Below are positions 32,490-42,043 of a stretch of DNA of 64,000 nt, in pieces. This DNA is from Roseibium sp. Lineage in GTDB: Bacteria; Pseudomonadota; Alphaproteobacteria; Rhizobiales; Stappiaceae. The stretch spans positions 124,001 through 188,000 of the forward strand of contig JAEPNV010000001.1 of NCBI GenBank assembly GCA_017643215.1, written 5' to 3'. Numbering within the stretch: the stretch's first letter is position 1; each line of letters starts with the position of its first letter. The position numbers and the translations under genes are program-made. The notes beneath the pieces were generated by a model. The model was not told the DNA's origin. It saw only the letters and a list, made by a program, of their open reading frames with translations, and searched no databases.

Positions 32490-34295
32490 TCAATCTTCCA
32501 TCTTGAGCGCCTGGATGAAGGCATCCTGCGGGATTTCGACCCGGCCGAACTGGCGCATTTTCTTCTTGCCGGCTTTCTGCTTTTCCAAAAGCTTGCGTTT
32601 GCGGGTGGCATCGCCGCCGTAACATTTGGCGGTCACGTCCTTGCGCAGGGCCGACAGGGTTTCGCGGGCGATCACCTTGCCGCCAATGGCGGCCTGGATC
32701 GGGATCTTGAACATGTGCCGCGGGATCAGCTCTTTCAGCTTTTCGCACATGGCCCGGCCGCGGCGTTCCGCCTGGCTGCGGTGAACGAGCACGGACAGCG
32801 CGTCGACCGGCTCCTCGTTGACCAGGATCGCCATCTTGACGAGATCGCCGGCCCGGTAGTCCGAAATCTGGTAATCGAACGATGCGTAGCCCTTGGAGAT
32901 CGACTTCAGCCGGTCGTAAAAGTCGAACACGACCTCGTTCAGCGGCAGGTCGTAGGTGACCATCGCGCGCGAGCCGACATAAGCAAGGTCCACCTGCACG
33001 CCGCGCCGTTCCTGGCAGAGTTTCAAGATGCCGCCGAGGAACTCGTCCGGGGTCAGGATCGTCGCCCGGATCCACGGCTCGCGGATTTCGGAGATCTTCA
33101 CAATGTCCGGCATGTCGGCCGGATTGTGCAGCTCCATCTGTGAGCCATCCGTCAGCGACATCTGGTAGACGACCGAGGGCGCCGTTGCGATCAGGTCCAG
33201 ATTGAATTCCCGCGATAGCCGTTCCTGGATGATTTCCAGATGCAAAAGCCCCAGGAAACCGCAGCGGAACCCGAACCCGAGCGCGGCCGAGGTCTCCATC
33301 TCGAACGAGAAGCTGGCATCGTTCAGCCTGAGCTTGCCCATCGCCGCGCGCAGATCCTCAAAATCGTTGGCATCGACCGGGAAGAGGCCGCAGAACACCA
33401 CCGGCTGCGCCGGCTTGAAGCCGGGCAGGGGCTCCGCGCAGGGAAACTTGTCGAGCGTGATCGTGTCGCCGACGCGGGTGTCGGCGACTTCCTTGATCGA
33501 TCCGGTGAGAACGCCGATTTCTCCGGCGCGCAGTTCATCGACTTGCAGGAATTTCGGCGTCATGACGCCGACCCGGTCGACATCGTAAGCCGCGCCGGTG
33601 CCCATCATCTTGATCTTCTGGCCCCTTTTGAGCGTGCCGTCGATCACGCGCACCAGCACCATCACACCGAGATAGGTGTCGTACCAGCTGTCGACGAGCA
33701 TCGCCTTCAGCCGCCCGTCCGGCGTCCCCTTGGGCGGCGGCAATTGGGTGACGATGGCTTCCAGAACGTCCTCGACCCCAAGGCCGGTCTTGGCCGAGAT
33801 CATCACCGCCTCCGACGCGTCGATGCCGATCACCTCCTCGATCTGCTCCCTGATCCGGTCCGGTTCGGCCGCCGGCAGGTCGATCTTGTTGAGGACGGTG
33901 ACGATCTCGTGGTCGTTGTCGATCGCCTGATAGACATTGGCGAGCGTTTGCGCCTCCACGCCCTGGCTGGCATCGACCACCAGCAGCGAGCCCTCGCAGG
34001 CCGCGAGTGACCGCGAGACCTCATAGGCGAAATCCACGTGGCCCGGCGTGTCGATCAGGTTCAGCGTGTATTGCTGGCCGTCCTTCGCGTCATAGATCAG
34101 CCGCACGGTCTGCGCCTTGATCGTGATGCCGCGTTCGCGCTCGATATCCATGGAATCGAGCACCTGATCGGTCATTTCCCGGTCGGTCATCGTTCCGGTC
34201 ATCTGGATCAACCGGTCGGCCAGGGTCGACTTACCGTGGTCGATATGGGCCACGATGGAGAAGTTTCGGATGTTGGAAATCGGTTCGCTCGTCAT
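32490..34295 (-). CDS. lepA: Elongation factor 4 (LepA)
   Basis: A 601-residue LepA/EF4, a ribosome-associated GTPase that back-translocates or remodels stalled ribosomes. The P loop is [14 protein letters not shown] near residue 20, the G2/G3 regions are [13 protein letters not shown] and [18 protein letters not shown] is VLNKIDLP, and the C-terminal domain ends [20 protein letters not shown]. The ATG at 34295 fits the family start [14 protein letters not shown]; a clear ribosome-binding site is absent. It precedes ccdAB. Confidence 0.98.
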   Translation of the reverse strand: MTSEPISNIRNFSIVAHIDHGKSTLADRLIQMTGTMTDREMTDQVLDSMDIERERGITIKAQTVRLIYDAKDGQQYTLNLIDTPGHVDFAYEVSRSLAACEGSLLVVDASQGVEAQTLANVYQAIDNDHEIVTVLNKIDLPAAEPDRIREQIEEVIGIDASEAVMISAKTGLGVEDVLEAIVTQLPPPKGTPDGRLKAMLVDSWYDTYLGVMVLVRVIDGTLKRGQKIKMMGTGAAYDVDRVGVMTPKFLQVDELRAGEIGVLTGSIKEVADTRVGDTITLDKFPCAEPLPGFKPAQPVVFCGLFPVDANDFEDLRAAMGKLRLNDASFSFEMETSAALGFGFRCGFLGLLHLEIIQERLSREFNLDLIATAPSVVYQMSLTDGSQMELHNPADMPDIVKISEIREPWIRATILTPDEFLGGILKLCQERRGVQVDLAYVGSRAMVTYDLPLNEVVFDFYDRLKSISKGYASFDYQISDYRAGDLVKMAILVNEEPVDALSVLVHRSQAERRGRAMCEKLKELIPRHMFKIPIQAAIGGKVIARETLSALRKDVTAKCYGGDATRKRKLLEKQKAGKKKMRQFGRVEIPQDAFIQALKMED

Positions 34296-34582
34296 GGCGC
34301 CCATGTAGCACCGGTTTGGCCATTCGCCTAGGCCACGGAAGAGCGAAATCAAATGGATTTGTCAATGCGGGCGGCTTGCTGGCGCGACATGGGCACTCGC
34401 CCGGGCCGGCGCGTTTCCGTCCGCCGCACTGTGTGGCAATCCCCCGCGCAGGACGGCGCGGGCCAGTGGCCGTTTCGTGGCCCCGGTTTGTTCCGATCGC
34501 GCCGATCTTTCGGCTCCCACGGTCGTTGAAGGCGGACGACACCCGGCGTGGCCCGCCGCCCCGCGATGGCCGGTCCCGGCGC

Positions 34583-35056
34583 CTATTGGCTCAGGAAGCT
34601 GCTTGTGGTTTGGGACTGATAGGTGAATGTGTCCGACCCCGCTTCGATCGCCGGCCCGGAGGGTCCTTGATAGGCCAGGTTCCAGTCGGTGACGATTTGG
34701 AGGTCTGATGCCGAACTTCTGGCATAGCCCGACCATCCGGTCACGGAATTGCAGTTCGCGGTGCCGTTGTTCCACGCGACGGAAAAGGAAATGAAATTGC
34801 CGTTGACCCGGCCGCTGATCTGATAGGGCGAGTTCTGGCACCCGGTTCCGGCCGCGCGGTTGATATACTGGCCGGTGACTTCCGCCGACGGACTGACGGT
34901 GATGGTCATCGTCGAGCCGGACTGGTTGACCCAGGTCGACGAGGTTCCAGTTAGGCTTGAAAAATCCGTGAAATCCGCGGCGTCGAAGGGGGAAAACGCG
35001 GCTGCCGGCAGGGTGCAGCACGCAACAAAAAGCATGGTGGCGCTCGATTTGAACAT
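34583..35056 (-). CDS. Avidin family protein, rhizavidin-like secreted biotin-binding protein
   Basis: A 157-residue secreted avidin. Residues 1-21 are a signal peptide. The mature protein follows rhizavidin closely: DAADFTDFSSLTGTSSTWVN, QSGSTMTITV, GQYINRAAGTGCQNSPYQIS, FSVAWNNGTANCNS and GSDTFTYQ. Streptavidin biotin contacts have counterparts: Asn44, Ser48, Tyr64, Trp95, Trp108, Asp142. Cys73 and Cys102 match the disulfide of rhizavidin-type dimeric avidins; the equivalent of streptavidin Trp120 is not seen, as in that dimeric group. AGAGGA lies just before the ATG. It is a single gene with convergent or unrelated neighbours; the role may be defence by biotin sequestration. Confidence 0.95.
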   Translation of the reverse strand: MFKSSATMLFVACCTLPAAAFSPFDAADFTDFSSLTGTSSTWVNQSGSTMTITVSPSAEVTGQYINRAAGTGCQNSPYQISGRVNGNFISFSVAWNNGTANCNSVTGWSGYARSSASDLQIVTDWNLAYQGPSGPAIEAGSDTFTYQSQTTSSFLSQ

Positions 35057-35129
35057 GGTTGGTCCTCTCGCTAAGGATATGCAACCATAGCGGAGAATGA
35101 TTGGATAAACACGTTAAAAGTGTATCAAG

Positions 35130-36167
35130 TCATTCGGCTCGCAGGACGTTGAGGCAATCGCTTGGCAGAGCGGCAAGGGCCAGCGGCCGTTTCTTGACCA
35201 CCGGCTTATTGGGATCGCGCGGTTTCTTCGGCACCCAGGGCTCGTCGGACAGCCAATAGGCCAGATGCGCGCCGCAGCCGTCGCCCGGCGGCGGCGGGTC
35301 CTGGTTCTTGCAGCCCCGCGCCCCGGCCGGACAGGACAGCCGGACGTGGAAATGATAATGGTGGCCCCACCACGACCGGACCTTTCTGAGCCACGTGCGG
35401 TCCGATCCACGTTCGAATTGGCACAGCGCCTTCTTGATCGTCGGATTGACGAAAATGCGCGCCACCCGCCGGTCCTGTGCCGCCCGCCGGATCAGCCTTG
35501 CGTGGGTGCCGGTCCATTTTTTCGGATCGACCCGCCGGTCGGCCCCCTTCACGTCGAGCGGGCCCTTGAGCATGGAGATGGCCGAGATTTGTTCCCGCTC
35601 TTGGCGGGACAGCCGCCGGTTTGGCATTTCCGTCAGCCAGATATCTGCATCGAGGCCGATCTGATGGCTGGTGTGGCCGGATGTCATCGGTCCGCCGCGC
35701 GGCTGGGCAAGGTCGCCGACCAGAAGCCCGCGCCAGCCGAGGCCGGGCGCATCGGCGGCTAGATCCTTCAAGAACGCGATCAGCTCCGGATGGCCCCAGT
35801 TGCGGTTGCGCGACAGGCGCATGACCTGCCAGCTCTCGCCGTCTGTGGGAAGCGCCGTTCCGCCCGCAAGACAGCCCCGTGCATAGGATCCGATCGCCCG
35901 GGCGCGCAGATCGGCCGGACCGGCCATGGCGCCAAAATAGGTCTTGGCCGGCGCATCCCCCTTAAGGAGCAGGTTCCGGACCGGCGGCGCCGTCCACCCT
36001 TCGGGCACCTCGGCCTTGGGCGCGGGAACCGGGATGGCCGCGGTGGTGGTGGTCCCGCCCGGTTTGGCCGGCGGTGTTGTCGCCGAAGCGCCCAAGCTGG
36101 TGACGCCCGCAAGGCTGGCGGCCATGGCGAATGCCGCCAAGCAAAGGGCCGAGCGCCGCGCGAGCAT
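35130..36167 (-). CDS. mepA: Penicillin-insensitive murein endopeptidase
   Basis: A 345-residue periplasmic LAS-type zinc peptidase that cleaves D-Ala-mDAP cross-links. Signal peptide about residues 1-28. Zinc ligands of MepA are in TSGHTSHQIGLDADIWL (His and Asp) and the C-terminal WWGHHYHFHVRLSCP. Cysteines CLAGG, CQFE, CPAGARGC and GCGAHL fit the family's disulfides. Proline-rich linker near the N-terminus. Its ATG shares one base with the stop of the patatin-like gene upstream (TGATG), so translation is coupled; a GTG one codon earlier is also possible. Confidence 0.94.
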   Translation of the reverse strand: MLARRSALCLAAFAMAASLAGVTSLGASATTPPAKPGGTTTTAAIPVPAPKAEVPEGWTAPPVRNLLLKGDAPAKTYFGAMAGPADLRARAIGSYARGCLAGGTALPTDGESWQVMRLSRNRNWGHPELIAFLKDLAADAPGLGWRGLLVGDLAQPRGGPMTSGHTSHQIGLDADIWLTEMPNRRLSRQEREQISAISMLKGPLDVKGADRRVDPKKWTGTHARLIRRAAQDRRVARIFVNPTIKKALCQFERGSDRTWLRKVRSWWGHHYHFHVRLSCPAGARGCKNQDPPPPGDGCGAHLAYWLSDEPWVPKKPRDPNKPVVKKRPLALAALPSDCLNVLRAE

Positions 36168-37249
36168 CACGCCGCGTGCCCCAGACCGGTGTCCGGTGTG
36201 GCGCCGGTGTGGTTCAGCTTGTCAATCAAGAGGTCCACGAACGCATCCAGCACCGTTGTCTGATCGCGGATGATCCGGTCGGCCGCGCCATTGAGCGCGA
36301 TGATGTTGCCCGGTCGTGCGTTGTCCATCGCCTCGGCATCGGCCGGGATCGTGCCGTTCAGCCGGATATAGCGGGCGCCGTCCATCTCGTTGAACAGATG
36401 CTCGGCCTGGTAGCTTGCCGTCTGCGCCTGTCCGTCGGAAAAGATCGACAGGATCGGCACGCCTTTGGACGGCTGCATCCAGCCGAGCGCCCCCCAGCCG
36501 GTCGCCTCGGCATAGGGAAACGGGCGTTCCGGCGCGCGGCCGGTGCCGAGCGACAGAAGCACGATGTCCTCGGACGCCCAGCCGAGTTTTCGCGCCTCCA
36601 GATAGGCGGCGATCGCCGGATCGTTCATGAACACGCCGCCGTCAATCAGCGCTTCGTCGCGCTTGCGCGACAGGTTCTCGACTTTCGCCGGCTCGAAATA
36701 GGCCGGCGCCGCGGTGGTCGCCCGCACCGCCTGCCAGAAATAGTAGTCATCGGGCTGGCTGCCATTGTGCTGCATGCCATTGGTCATGAAGACCGCCGCC
36801 CGGGTTTCGATGTCATAGGCGGTCAGCACGAGGCGCGTCAGGCCGCTGGCCATCGACGTCCAGCCGAACCGGTCCTTCAGGATCTTTTCCAACGGCCGCG
36901 CGTCATAACTCTCATCGAACAGGCCGAACGGATTGGTGATCATCCGGCTGAGGCGTTTACCGATCGAGTTGACGAAGATGTCCCGCGCGTCGCGTTCGTA
37001 AAACATCCTGAGCTCTGCAAGCGTTGCCGCGGCCTCGCCCTTTTCGCCGCCGGGCTTGGGGGCCGACAGGCCCGCCGCGATGAGACCGCCCGTGGACGTG
37101 CCGCACATCAGGTCGAAGCAGGCATGCATCGGCGCGTTGACGCCGCGATGGGCAAGACGGCTCTCGATCGATTCCAGAATGCGCAAGGGAATCAGGCCGC
37201 GCACACCGCCGCCATCAATGGATAAAATGAACTTCTTTGTCCGGGTCAT
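36167..37249 (-). CDS. Patatin-like phospholipase
   Basis: A 360-residue cytoplasmic-type patatin-like lipase. Oxyanion motif SIDGGGVRGLIPL is at residue about 10, the nucleophile elbow is CGTSTGGLIAAG (Ser about residue 55), and the catalytic Asp is in EALIDGGVFMNDPA. The layout resembles patatins used as phospholipase effectors in some defence systems (CapV of CBASS), but no cyclase is nearby and it is coupled to mepA instead. The ATG at 37249 was chosen over an earlier start since a G-rich ribosome-binding site lies just upstream. Substrate and role unknown; membrane or lipid turnover linked to wall remodelling is one possibility. Confidence 0.9.
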   Translation of the reverse strand: MTRTKKFILSIDGGGVRGLIPLRILESIESRLAHRGVNAPMHACFDLMCGTSTGGLIAAGLSAPKPGGEKGEAAATLAELRMFYERDARDIFVNSIGKRLSRMITNPFGLFDESYDARPLEKILKDRFGWTSMASGLTRLVLTAYDIETRAAVFMTNGMQHNGSQPDDYYFWQAVRATTAAPAYFEPAKVENLSRKRDEALIDGGVFMNDPAIAAYLEARKLGWASEDIVLLSLGTGRAPERPFPYAEATGWGALGWMQPSKGVPILSIFSDGQAQTASYQAEHLFNEMDGARYIRLNGTIPADAEAMDNARPGNIIALNGAADRIIRDQTTVLDAFVDLLIDKLNHTGATPDTGLGHAA

Positions 37250-37473
37250 GCTCACCCCCTGAAAAATGAGGCCGGCGCCGACTGCCAATGCGAAAGGAGG
37301 CGCCCGGCACTGGCTGAATGGTCGCGGCGAATTGCGTCACCGCCATGGCAGCACATGAGGGATTTCAATGAAAGCCCGATCGTGGCAATCAGTTACCAGG
37401 ATCTCAAACCCGGCCGGCCATGGGCGCGAACCCGTTGCCCGCGCCGGCTGATAACACCAACAGGACGTCTTTC

Positions 37474-38520
37474 ATGAACATCGATCTTTTGCGCCGTCTT
37501 TGCGAAACCCCTGGCGTTCCGGGCCACGAGCACCGGGTCCGCGACCTCATCCTGAGCGAAATCGACGGCCTGTTCGATCATGTGGAAACCGATGCGATGG
37601 GGTCGTTGTTGTGCCGGCGGGAGGCGCGCAAGGCACCAAAGAAGGGCACAGTGCCGAAAAAGGTCATGCTGTTGTGCCACATGGACGAAATCGGCTTTCT
37701 CGTTTCGCATGTGACCGACAAGGGCTTCTTGCACATTCAGCCGGTCGGCGGTTTCGATCCGCGCAATCTGTTCTCCCGCCGGGTGCTCGTTTCCACCGAC
37801 GAGGGCGACTTCAAGGGCGTGATGAACCCGGGCGGCAAGCCGATCCACATTTCAACACCGGAAGAGCGCAAGAAGGTGCCCGATCCCAAGGACTTCGTCA
37901 TCGATCTGGGGCTCGGTGAAAAGGCCAAGGAGGTCGTCAAGATCGGCGACATGGTGACGATGGACGAGCCGCTGATTGAGATCGGCGACAAGATCGTCTC
38001 CAAGGCGCTCGACAACCGGGTCGCGTGCTGGCTGGGGATCGAGGCGGTCCGGGCGCTGGGCAAGACCAAGCATGGCTGCGAGATCCATGTCGCCTTCACC
38101 TGCCAGGAGGAGGTCGGCCTGCGCGGCGCGCGCACGGCGTCCTTTGCTATCAAGCCGGACATTGGCATCGGCATCGATGTGACCTTGTCCTGCGACACGC
38201 CGGGCGTTCCCGAACAGGACAGAACGACCGTGCAGGGCGGCGGCTTCGGTCTGCATGTGAAGGATTCCAGTTTCATCGCCGACCGGGCGCTCGTCCAGGA
38301 GATCGAGGCGCTGGCGGTCAAGGAAAAGATCCCCTACCAGCGCACGATGCTGGCCGCCGGCGGGCAGGACGGCGCGGCGGCCCAGCAGGCCGCGGCGGGC
38401 GCCAAGGCCGTCGGCATCGTCGTCGGCACGCGCTACATCCACACGGTCACCGAAATGATCCACCGCGACGACCTCACCGCCGCCCGCGACATTCTCGCCG
38501 CGTATCTGAAAAAGGCGTGA
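37474..38520 (+). CDS. M42 family metallopeptidase (FrvX/CelM-like)
   Basis: A 348-residue dinuclear metal aminopeptidase of family M42, dodecameric in characterised relatives. Metal ligands are visible: CHMDEIGFLVSH (His, Asp), SKALDNRVACWLG (bridging Asp), TCQEEVGLRGAR (Glu-Glu), IDVTLSCDTPG (Asp) and near the end RYIHTVTEMIH (His). The ATG at 37474 is preferred, with AGGA 9 nt upstream. It removes N-terminal residues from short peptides in the cytoplasm. Transcribed divergently from the patatin-mepA operon, probably a single gene. Confidence 0.93.
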   Translation: MNIDLLRRLCETPGVPGHEHRVRDLILSEIDGLFDHVETDAMGSLLCRREARKAPKKGTVPKKVMLLCHMDEIGFLVSHVTDKGFLHIQPVGGFDPRNLFSRRVLVSTDEGDFKGVMNPGGKPIHISTPEERKKVPDPKDFVIDLGLGEKAKEVVKIGDMVTMDEPLIEIGDKIVSKALDNRVACWLGIEAVRALGKTKHGCEIHVAFTCQEEVGLRGARTASFAIKPDIGIGIDVTLSCDTPGVPEQDRTTVQGGGFGLHVKDSSFIADRALVQEIEALAVKEKIPYQRTMLAAGGQDGAAAQQAAAGAKAVGIVVGTRYIHTVTEMIHRDDLTAARDILAAYLKKA

Positions 38521-38604
38521 GCCTAGGGGGGCGGAGCAGCGTCGCCGCCGGACTGCCGCGGTTTTCGCGGGCTGATGCGTTTCGGTTGTAACAACGTCTT
38601 GCGC

Positions 38605-39507
38605 TCACGAAACCTGTGACGGTGCGTTTCGTCGCTGCGGCCAGACCTCCAGGACGCCGGCGCTGAGCACCAGCACGCCGCCGATCAGTTCCAAGGGCCC
38701 AAGCTTTTCACCGGCAAGGACGGCCGCGGACGCCGTGCCGATCAGGACTTCGGCCATCAACAGGATGCCTACCCGCGCCGGTTCCAGGCGCGGTGCCGCC
38801 CACATTAAGCCGGCCATCGACGCGCCCCACCACAGGGCGCCGGTCGCGATCGCCCAGCCGGCGGCGGTGAGCGCAGTCGCGACCGGCATGGCGGCTGGAA
38901 CCGGCCCCAAAACCGGGGCGAGCACAATGGCGCCAATGCAGGCCCCGGCCGCGAACACGAAGCTGGCGTCGAGCGGTTCAAGGTCCGCCTTGTGCCGCAT
39001 TCCGGTCGTGGCGATCGACCAGAGGATGCCGGACAAAAGGGCGAGCCATTCGCCCGTATGTTGCGGCAGGGGAAACTCGCCGCCGGCCCCCAACATCAGG
39101 CCGAGGCCGGCAAGGCCCACGGCAATGGCCGCGATCCGCAGGGGCGGGGTCGGCCAGCCCATGATGAAGCGTCCGATCAGCGTGCTCCAGACCGGGGTCA
39201 GAAAGAACAACAAGATGATGATCGCCACCCGGCCGTAGACGAATCCGGTCGAATAGAGGACGAACGCCACACCGCCGAGCGCAATCGACGCCACGCCGAG
39301 CGGGTGCGCTTTTTGAAGGCGCCGCCGCCCTTTGATGGCGAACGGTGTCAACAGAACCAGCGCCGCGGTGACAATCGCCAGCGTGCCCCAGGCCCCTGGA
39401 AGGGAAAGGTCCTCCAGCCGGCGCACCGGCAGCCAGTAAAAGCCCCAAAGGGCCCCGGTCCCGATCACGATTGACGTCGCAAGGCCTGTGGAATGCGCCC
39501 GATCCAT
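38605..39507 (-). CDS. DMT superfamily transporter, EamA family
   Basis: A 300-residue inner-membrane protein with ten TM segments in two EamA repeats (about residues 12-145 and 155-290). It begins with TSIVIGTGALWGFYWLPV and contains GVASIALGGVAFVLYSTGFV and EPARVGILLMAEVLIGTASA, the second-repeat signature with the conserved Glu. Family members export amino acids or other metabolites, and the substrate here is unknown. Terminates convergently with the M42 peptidase gene. Confidence 0.92.
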   Translation of the reverse strand: MDRAHSTGLATSIVIGTGALWGFYWLPVRRLEDLSLPGAWGTLAIVTAALVLLTPFAIKGRRRLQKAHPLGVASIALGGVAFVLYSTGFVYGRVAIIILLFFLTPVWSTLIGRFIMGWPTPPLRIAAIAVGLAGLGLMLGAGGEFPLPQHTGEWLALLSGILWSIATTGMRHKADLEPLDASFVFAAGACIGAIVLAPVLGPVPAAMPVATALTAAGWAIATGALWWGASMAGLMWAAPRLEPARVGILLMAEVLIGTASAAVLAGEKLGPLELIGGVLVLSAGVLEVWPQRRNAPSQVS

Positions 39508-39725
39508 GATCCCGGTTTAAAAGGCGCGATGGCGCCGCGTAAAGGGCGGGGCGGGCAATGGGTCCATGCCGGTTCGTTCTGATCCGCCGGGAACACGTTT
39601 CAGAACACGGGATGGGGGTGCATGCCCGGCCTTCGGACGCGCAGCCTGCTTTGCCCTCACCGCCATGCCACGGCATGCGGCTGCACTGCGGGCGGTCTGG
39701 AATGACGATCGACCAACCCTGCTTT

Positions 39726-39850
39726 CGTCATTGCCGGACTTGATCCGGCAATCCAGTCCGTGATCTTGCCTCACGGACGATCGTGCATGCAGGACCGAAA
39801 CGGTCTGGATCCCATGGTCGAGCCATGGGATGACGCTCGAGGGTGGGGTG
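39726..39850. repeat. Interspersed palindromic repeat, copy A
   Basis: Starts CGTCATTGCCGGACTTGATC with a perfect TTGCCGGA/TCCGGCAA stem, continues through a shared block (CAGTCCGTGATCTTGCC) and ends in a GATCCCATGG/CCATGGGATG hairpin. The same blocks recur at copy B. Typical of alphaproteobacterial intergenic palindromic elements. Confidence 0.8.
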
Positions 39851-39887
39851 AGATCGCCCCCTTTACTCGGCGCCCCGCCCCCCGGGA

Positions 39888-39923
39888 CGTCATCCCGGGC
39901 AAGCCAAAGGCGCGACCCGGGAT
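39888..39923. repeat. Short palindromic repeat between the two long copies
   Basis: CGTCATCCCGGG is followed after 18 nt by CCCGGGAT. It shares the CGTCAT entry sequence with the longer copies on either side. Confidence 0.6.
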
Positions 39924-39987
39924 CGGCGAACCACTGTGGTCGCGGCGGTTCCTCGGTCCTTCGCCTTGCTGCCCGGATCCCTGCCTT

Positions 39988-40135
39988 CGTCATTGCCGGA
40001 CTTGATAGAGCCTGCCCCGGGCTTGACCCGGGGGCAATCCAGTCCGTGATCTTGCCTTACGGACGATCATGCAAGCGGGACCGAAACGGAATGGATCCCA
40101 TGGTCAAGCCATGGGATGACGATCAAGGGCGGGGC
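39988..40135. repeat. Interspersed palindromic repeat, copy B with an internal second palindrome
   Basis: Begins as copy A (CGTCATTGCCGGACTTGAT), then departs into a different palindrome (GCCCCGGGCTTGACCCGGGG) and rejoins copy A at the GGCAATCCAGTCCGTGATCT block, ending with the same CCATGG hairpin. Confidence 0.8.
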
Positions 40136-40886
40136 AAAGGCCGTGCGCCTATGCCTCCTGACAAACGAAAAACCTTATCCACGCCCTGGTCGCTGGCCGT
40201 ATACTTTGCCCGTTCCTGTCGTGCGGGGCCCGGGGCGGACCGGCCGGATCCAGGTGGCGGGAACCGGGTTTTGAGGTTTTTCAGAACGGCGTAACGGACC
40301 GTTCTGAAGATCCGGTGACCGGCGACCTTTTTTGAGCCTGCGGGGTCTGGCGCAGCGTTCAGAAAAGCCGCGTCTCGTATCCGGCAAGGGAAAGGCCACA
40401 CCCCACCTTTCCGGCGCAGAAACGAGAAAGGCGCAACAGCCGCCACTCAAGGGAACCAGAACCCGGGCAGGCGTTTGGCCGTGCCACTTCCCACCCTCTT
40501 TCTGCACCCGGCACGCCCCGGGCGCCTGCCATCCCGTTTTTTTTGAGACGGGACATGAAAGATCCAAACGCCGGAGGGCAACCTCGCGGCGCTGTTGGCG
40601 CTGACCGCGCGCCCTCTCCCCAATCCGAACCTCCAGGCTGATTAAGTGTTACCTATGTCAGCGGATAAAACTGTTACCCATATGCCCGGTTGCACAGGCC
40701 AAGGGCCGGGCGGCGGATATTCGGGGTGCGGAGCCGTGAATTCCCGGCACGGCTCCGGGCCGGGACAGCCGGCGCCCGGTTGCGATTTGGCCGCGCAAGG
40801 AACGAGATCAGAGACAGCCGTCCGGAGGATATGCAGCGCCGGCCCGACAGTCTCCCGTTCTGGCCCCCGGCCCATTCGGACCGGCC

Positions 40887-41951
40887 TCAGCTCATCCAGC
40901 GCAAAGTCTTGGCGGTGACCGGGTTGTTGAAGTCCCTGTCTTCCGATTGGGAGGCGGCCCATTCGCGCTTGAGCTGCATCCACCATCGGCCCTGGGTGTC
41001 CGCGTCGTTGATCAGCATGAGCTTGGGATTGTATTCCAGCCCCTCGCGCTGCTGGATGACGACCTGCCGGTCCTGGTTGAGAAAGACGTTCATCAATCGC
41101 TTGACCAGTGGCTTGAGCGGCTTGACCCAGCCCATGGTGGTCCAGAACATCTGCCGGACCTCCGTCTCGTCCTCGGTGACCGGCGTGATGGTGGTGAGGC
41201 CGACGACAGAGTGTTTCGAGCCCTTGATGTGCTCGATGCGAAGTCCCGGCAGGCGGTAGCGGATTTCGGTCGTCACGTCATCGCCGAGCGCCTTGTAGGC
41301 GATGTTTTGCGGCGGCAGCTTGTGGCGCACCATCGCCCAGCCCAGCTCCGTCGGTTCGAACTCCTTCACCTTCGGCCTGAGCTTCGTGGCGTTCTTCTTG
41401 AACCACCAGGAGGTGTGCACGAAGGCCGCGTGGGTCGGGTCCATCAGGCCGAGCGCGGCGTGATCGACCGAGCAGATGAACGGCTGCATGATGGCGACGT
41501 CCGGGCCGTGATCAACGGCAAAGTCGGGCAGCATGGGCGGCTCGGGCTGGCGGCCGCCCGCGGGCGCCTCGCCGTTCTCCGCGAAATAGATCCAGATCAA
41601 TCCCTGTTGTTCGACCGCCGGATAGGCACCGCAGGTGATCTTCGAGTAGTCGATGCTCTGGTAGTCGTGCGTCGACGGGATATCGACGCAGACCCCGTCG
41701 GTGCCAAATTTCCAGCCGTGATAGCAGCATTGGACATGCTTGCCATCAAACCAGCCGTGGCGCAGCGGGATGCCGCGATGCGGGCAGATGTCGCGGAGCG
41801 CGAACACCTTGCCGTCCGCGTCCCGGCCAATCAGCACCATCTCGCCCATGAGCTTGCGGCCAGTCATCGCGCCGGGCTTGATCTCCCTGCCGGGGCAGGC
41901 GACATACCAAAGACCCCTGAGGAGGTCTGCCTTCAACTTGTCCACGGTCAT
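40887..41951 (-). CDS. Rieske [2Fe-2S] aromatic ring-hydroxylating oxygenase, alpha subunit-like
   Basis: A 354-residue oxygenase component. The Rieske cluster ligands are CPHRG (about residue 56) and CCYHGWKF (about residue 75). The non-haem iron domain has the family pattern SVDHAALGLMDPTHAAFVH with His and Asp (bridging Asp and 2-His facial triad; the third carboxylate would lie near the C-terminus). No ferredoxin or reductase gene is adjacent, so it must use electron donors encoded elsewhere. The nearest characterised groups are vanillate demethylase-type and sterol oxygenase-type Rieske proteins; substrate unknown. Confidence 0.9.
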   Translation of the reverse strand: MTVDKLKADLLRGLWYVACPGREIKPGAMTGRKLMGEMVLIGRDADGKVFALRDICPHRGIPLRHGWFDGKHVQCCYHGWKFGTDGVCVDIPSTHDYQSIDYSKITCGAYPAVEQQGLIWIYFAENGEAPAGGRQPEPPMLPDFAVDHGPDVAIMQPFICSVDHAALGLMDPTHAAFVHTSWWFKKNATKLRPKVKEFEPTELGWAMVRHKLPPQNIAYKALGDDVTTEIRYRLPGLRIEHIKGSKHSVVGLTTITPVTEDETEVRQMFWTTMGWVKPLKPLVKRLMNVFLNQDRQVVIQQREGLEYNPKLMLINDADTQGRWWMQLKREWAASQSEDRDFNNPVTAKTLRWMS

Positions 41952-42043
41952 TCATCTCCGAAATCCGTCCAGCGGTCAGACGGCGCGGAAGATGTACTAA
42001 AGCGGGCCTGCCGCCTCAATAGGAGAAGTGGCCGTGGGATTGC

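Larger units (their letters stand above)
39508..40886. other. 1.38-kb gene-free stretch with palindromic repeats
   Basis: No convincing gene is present between the EamA and Rieske genes. The left part holds two long palindromic repeat copies and a shorter one, annotated separately. The right part (about 40300-40880) is GC-rich, with several long open frames on both strands but no ribosome-binding site or family match for any. Confidence 0.6.

Noticed and set aside
36167..37249. Patatin-like gene as a CBASS effector
   Set aside because: No CD-NTase or other CBASS gene lies next to it, and it is coupled to mepA instead.
39726..40135. Repeat cluster considered as a CRISPR array
   Set aside because: Only two long and one short copies, palindromic along their length, with no regular spacers and no cas genes.
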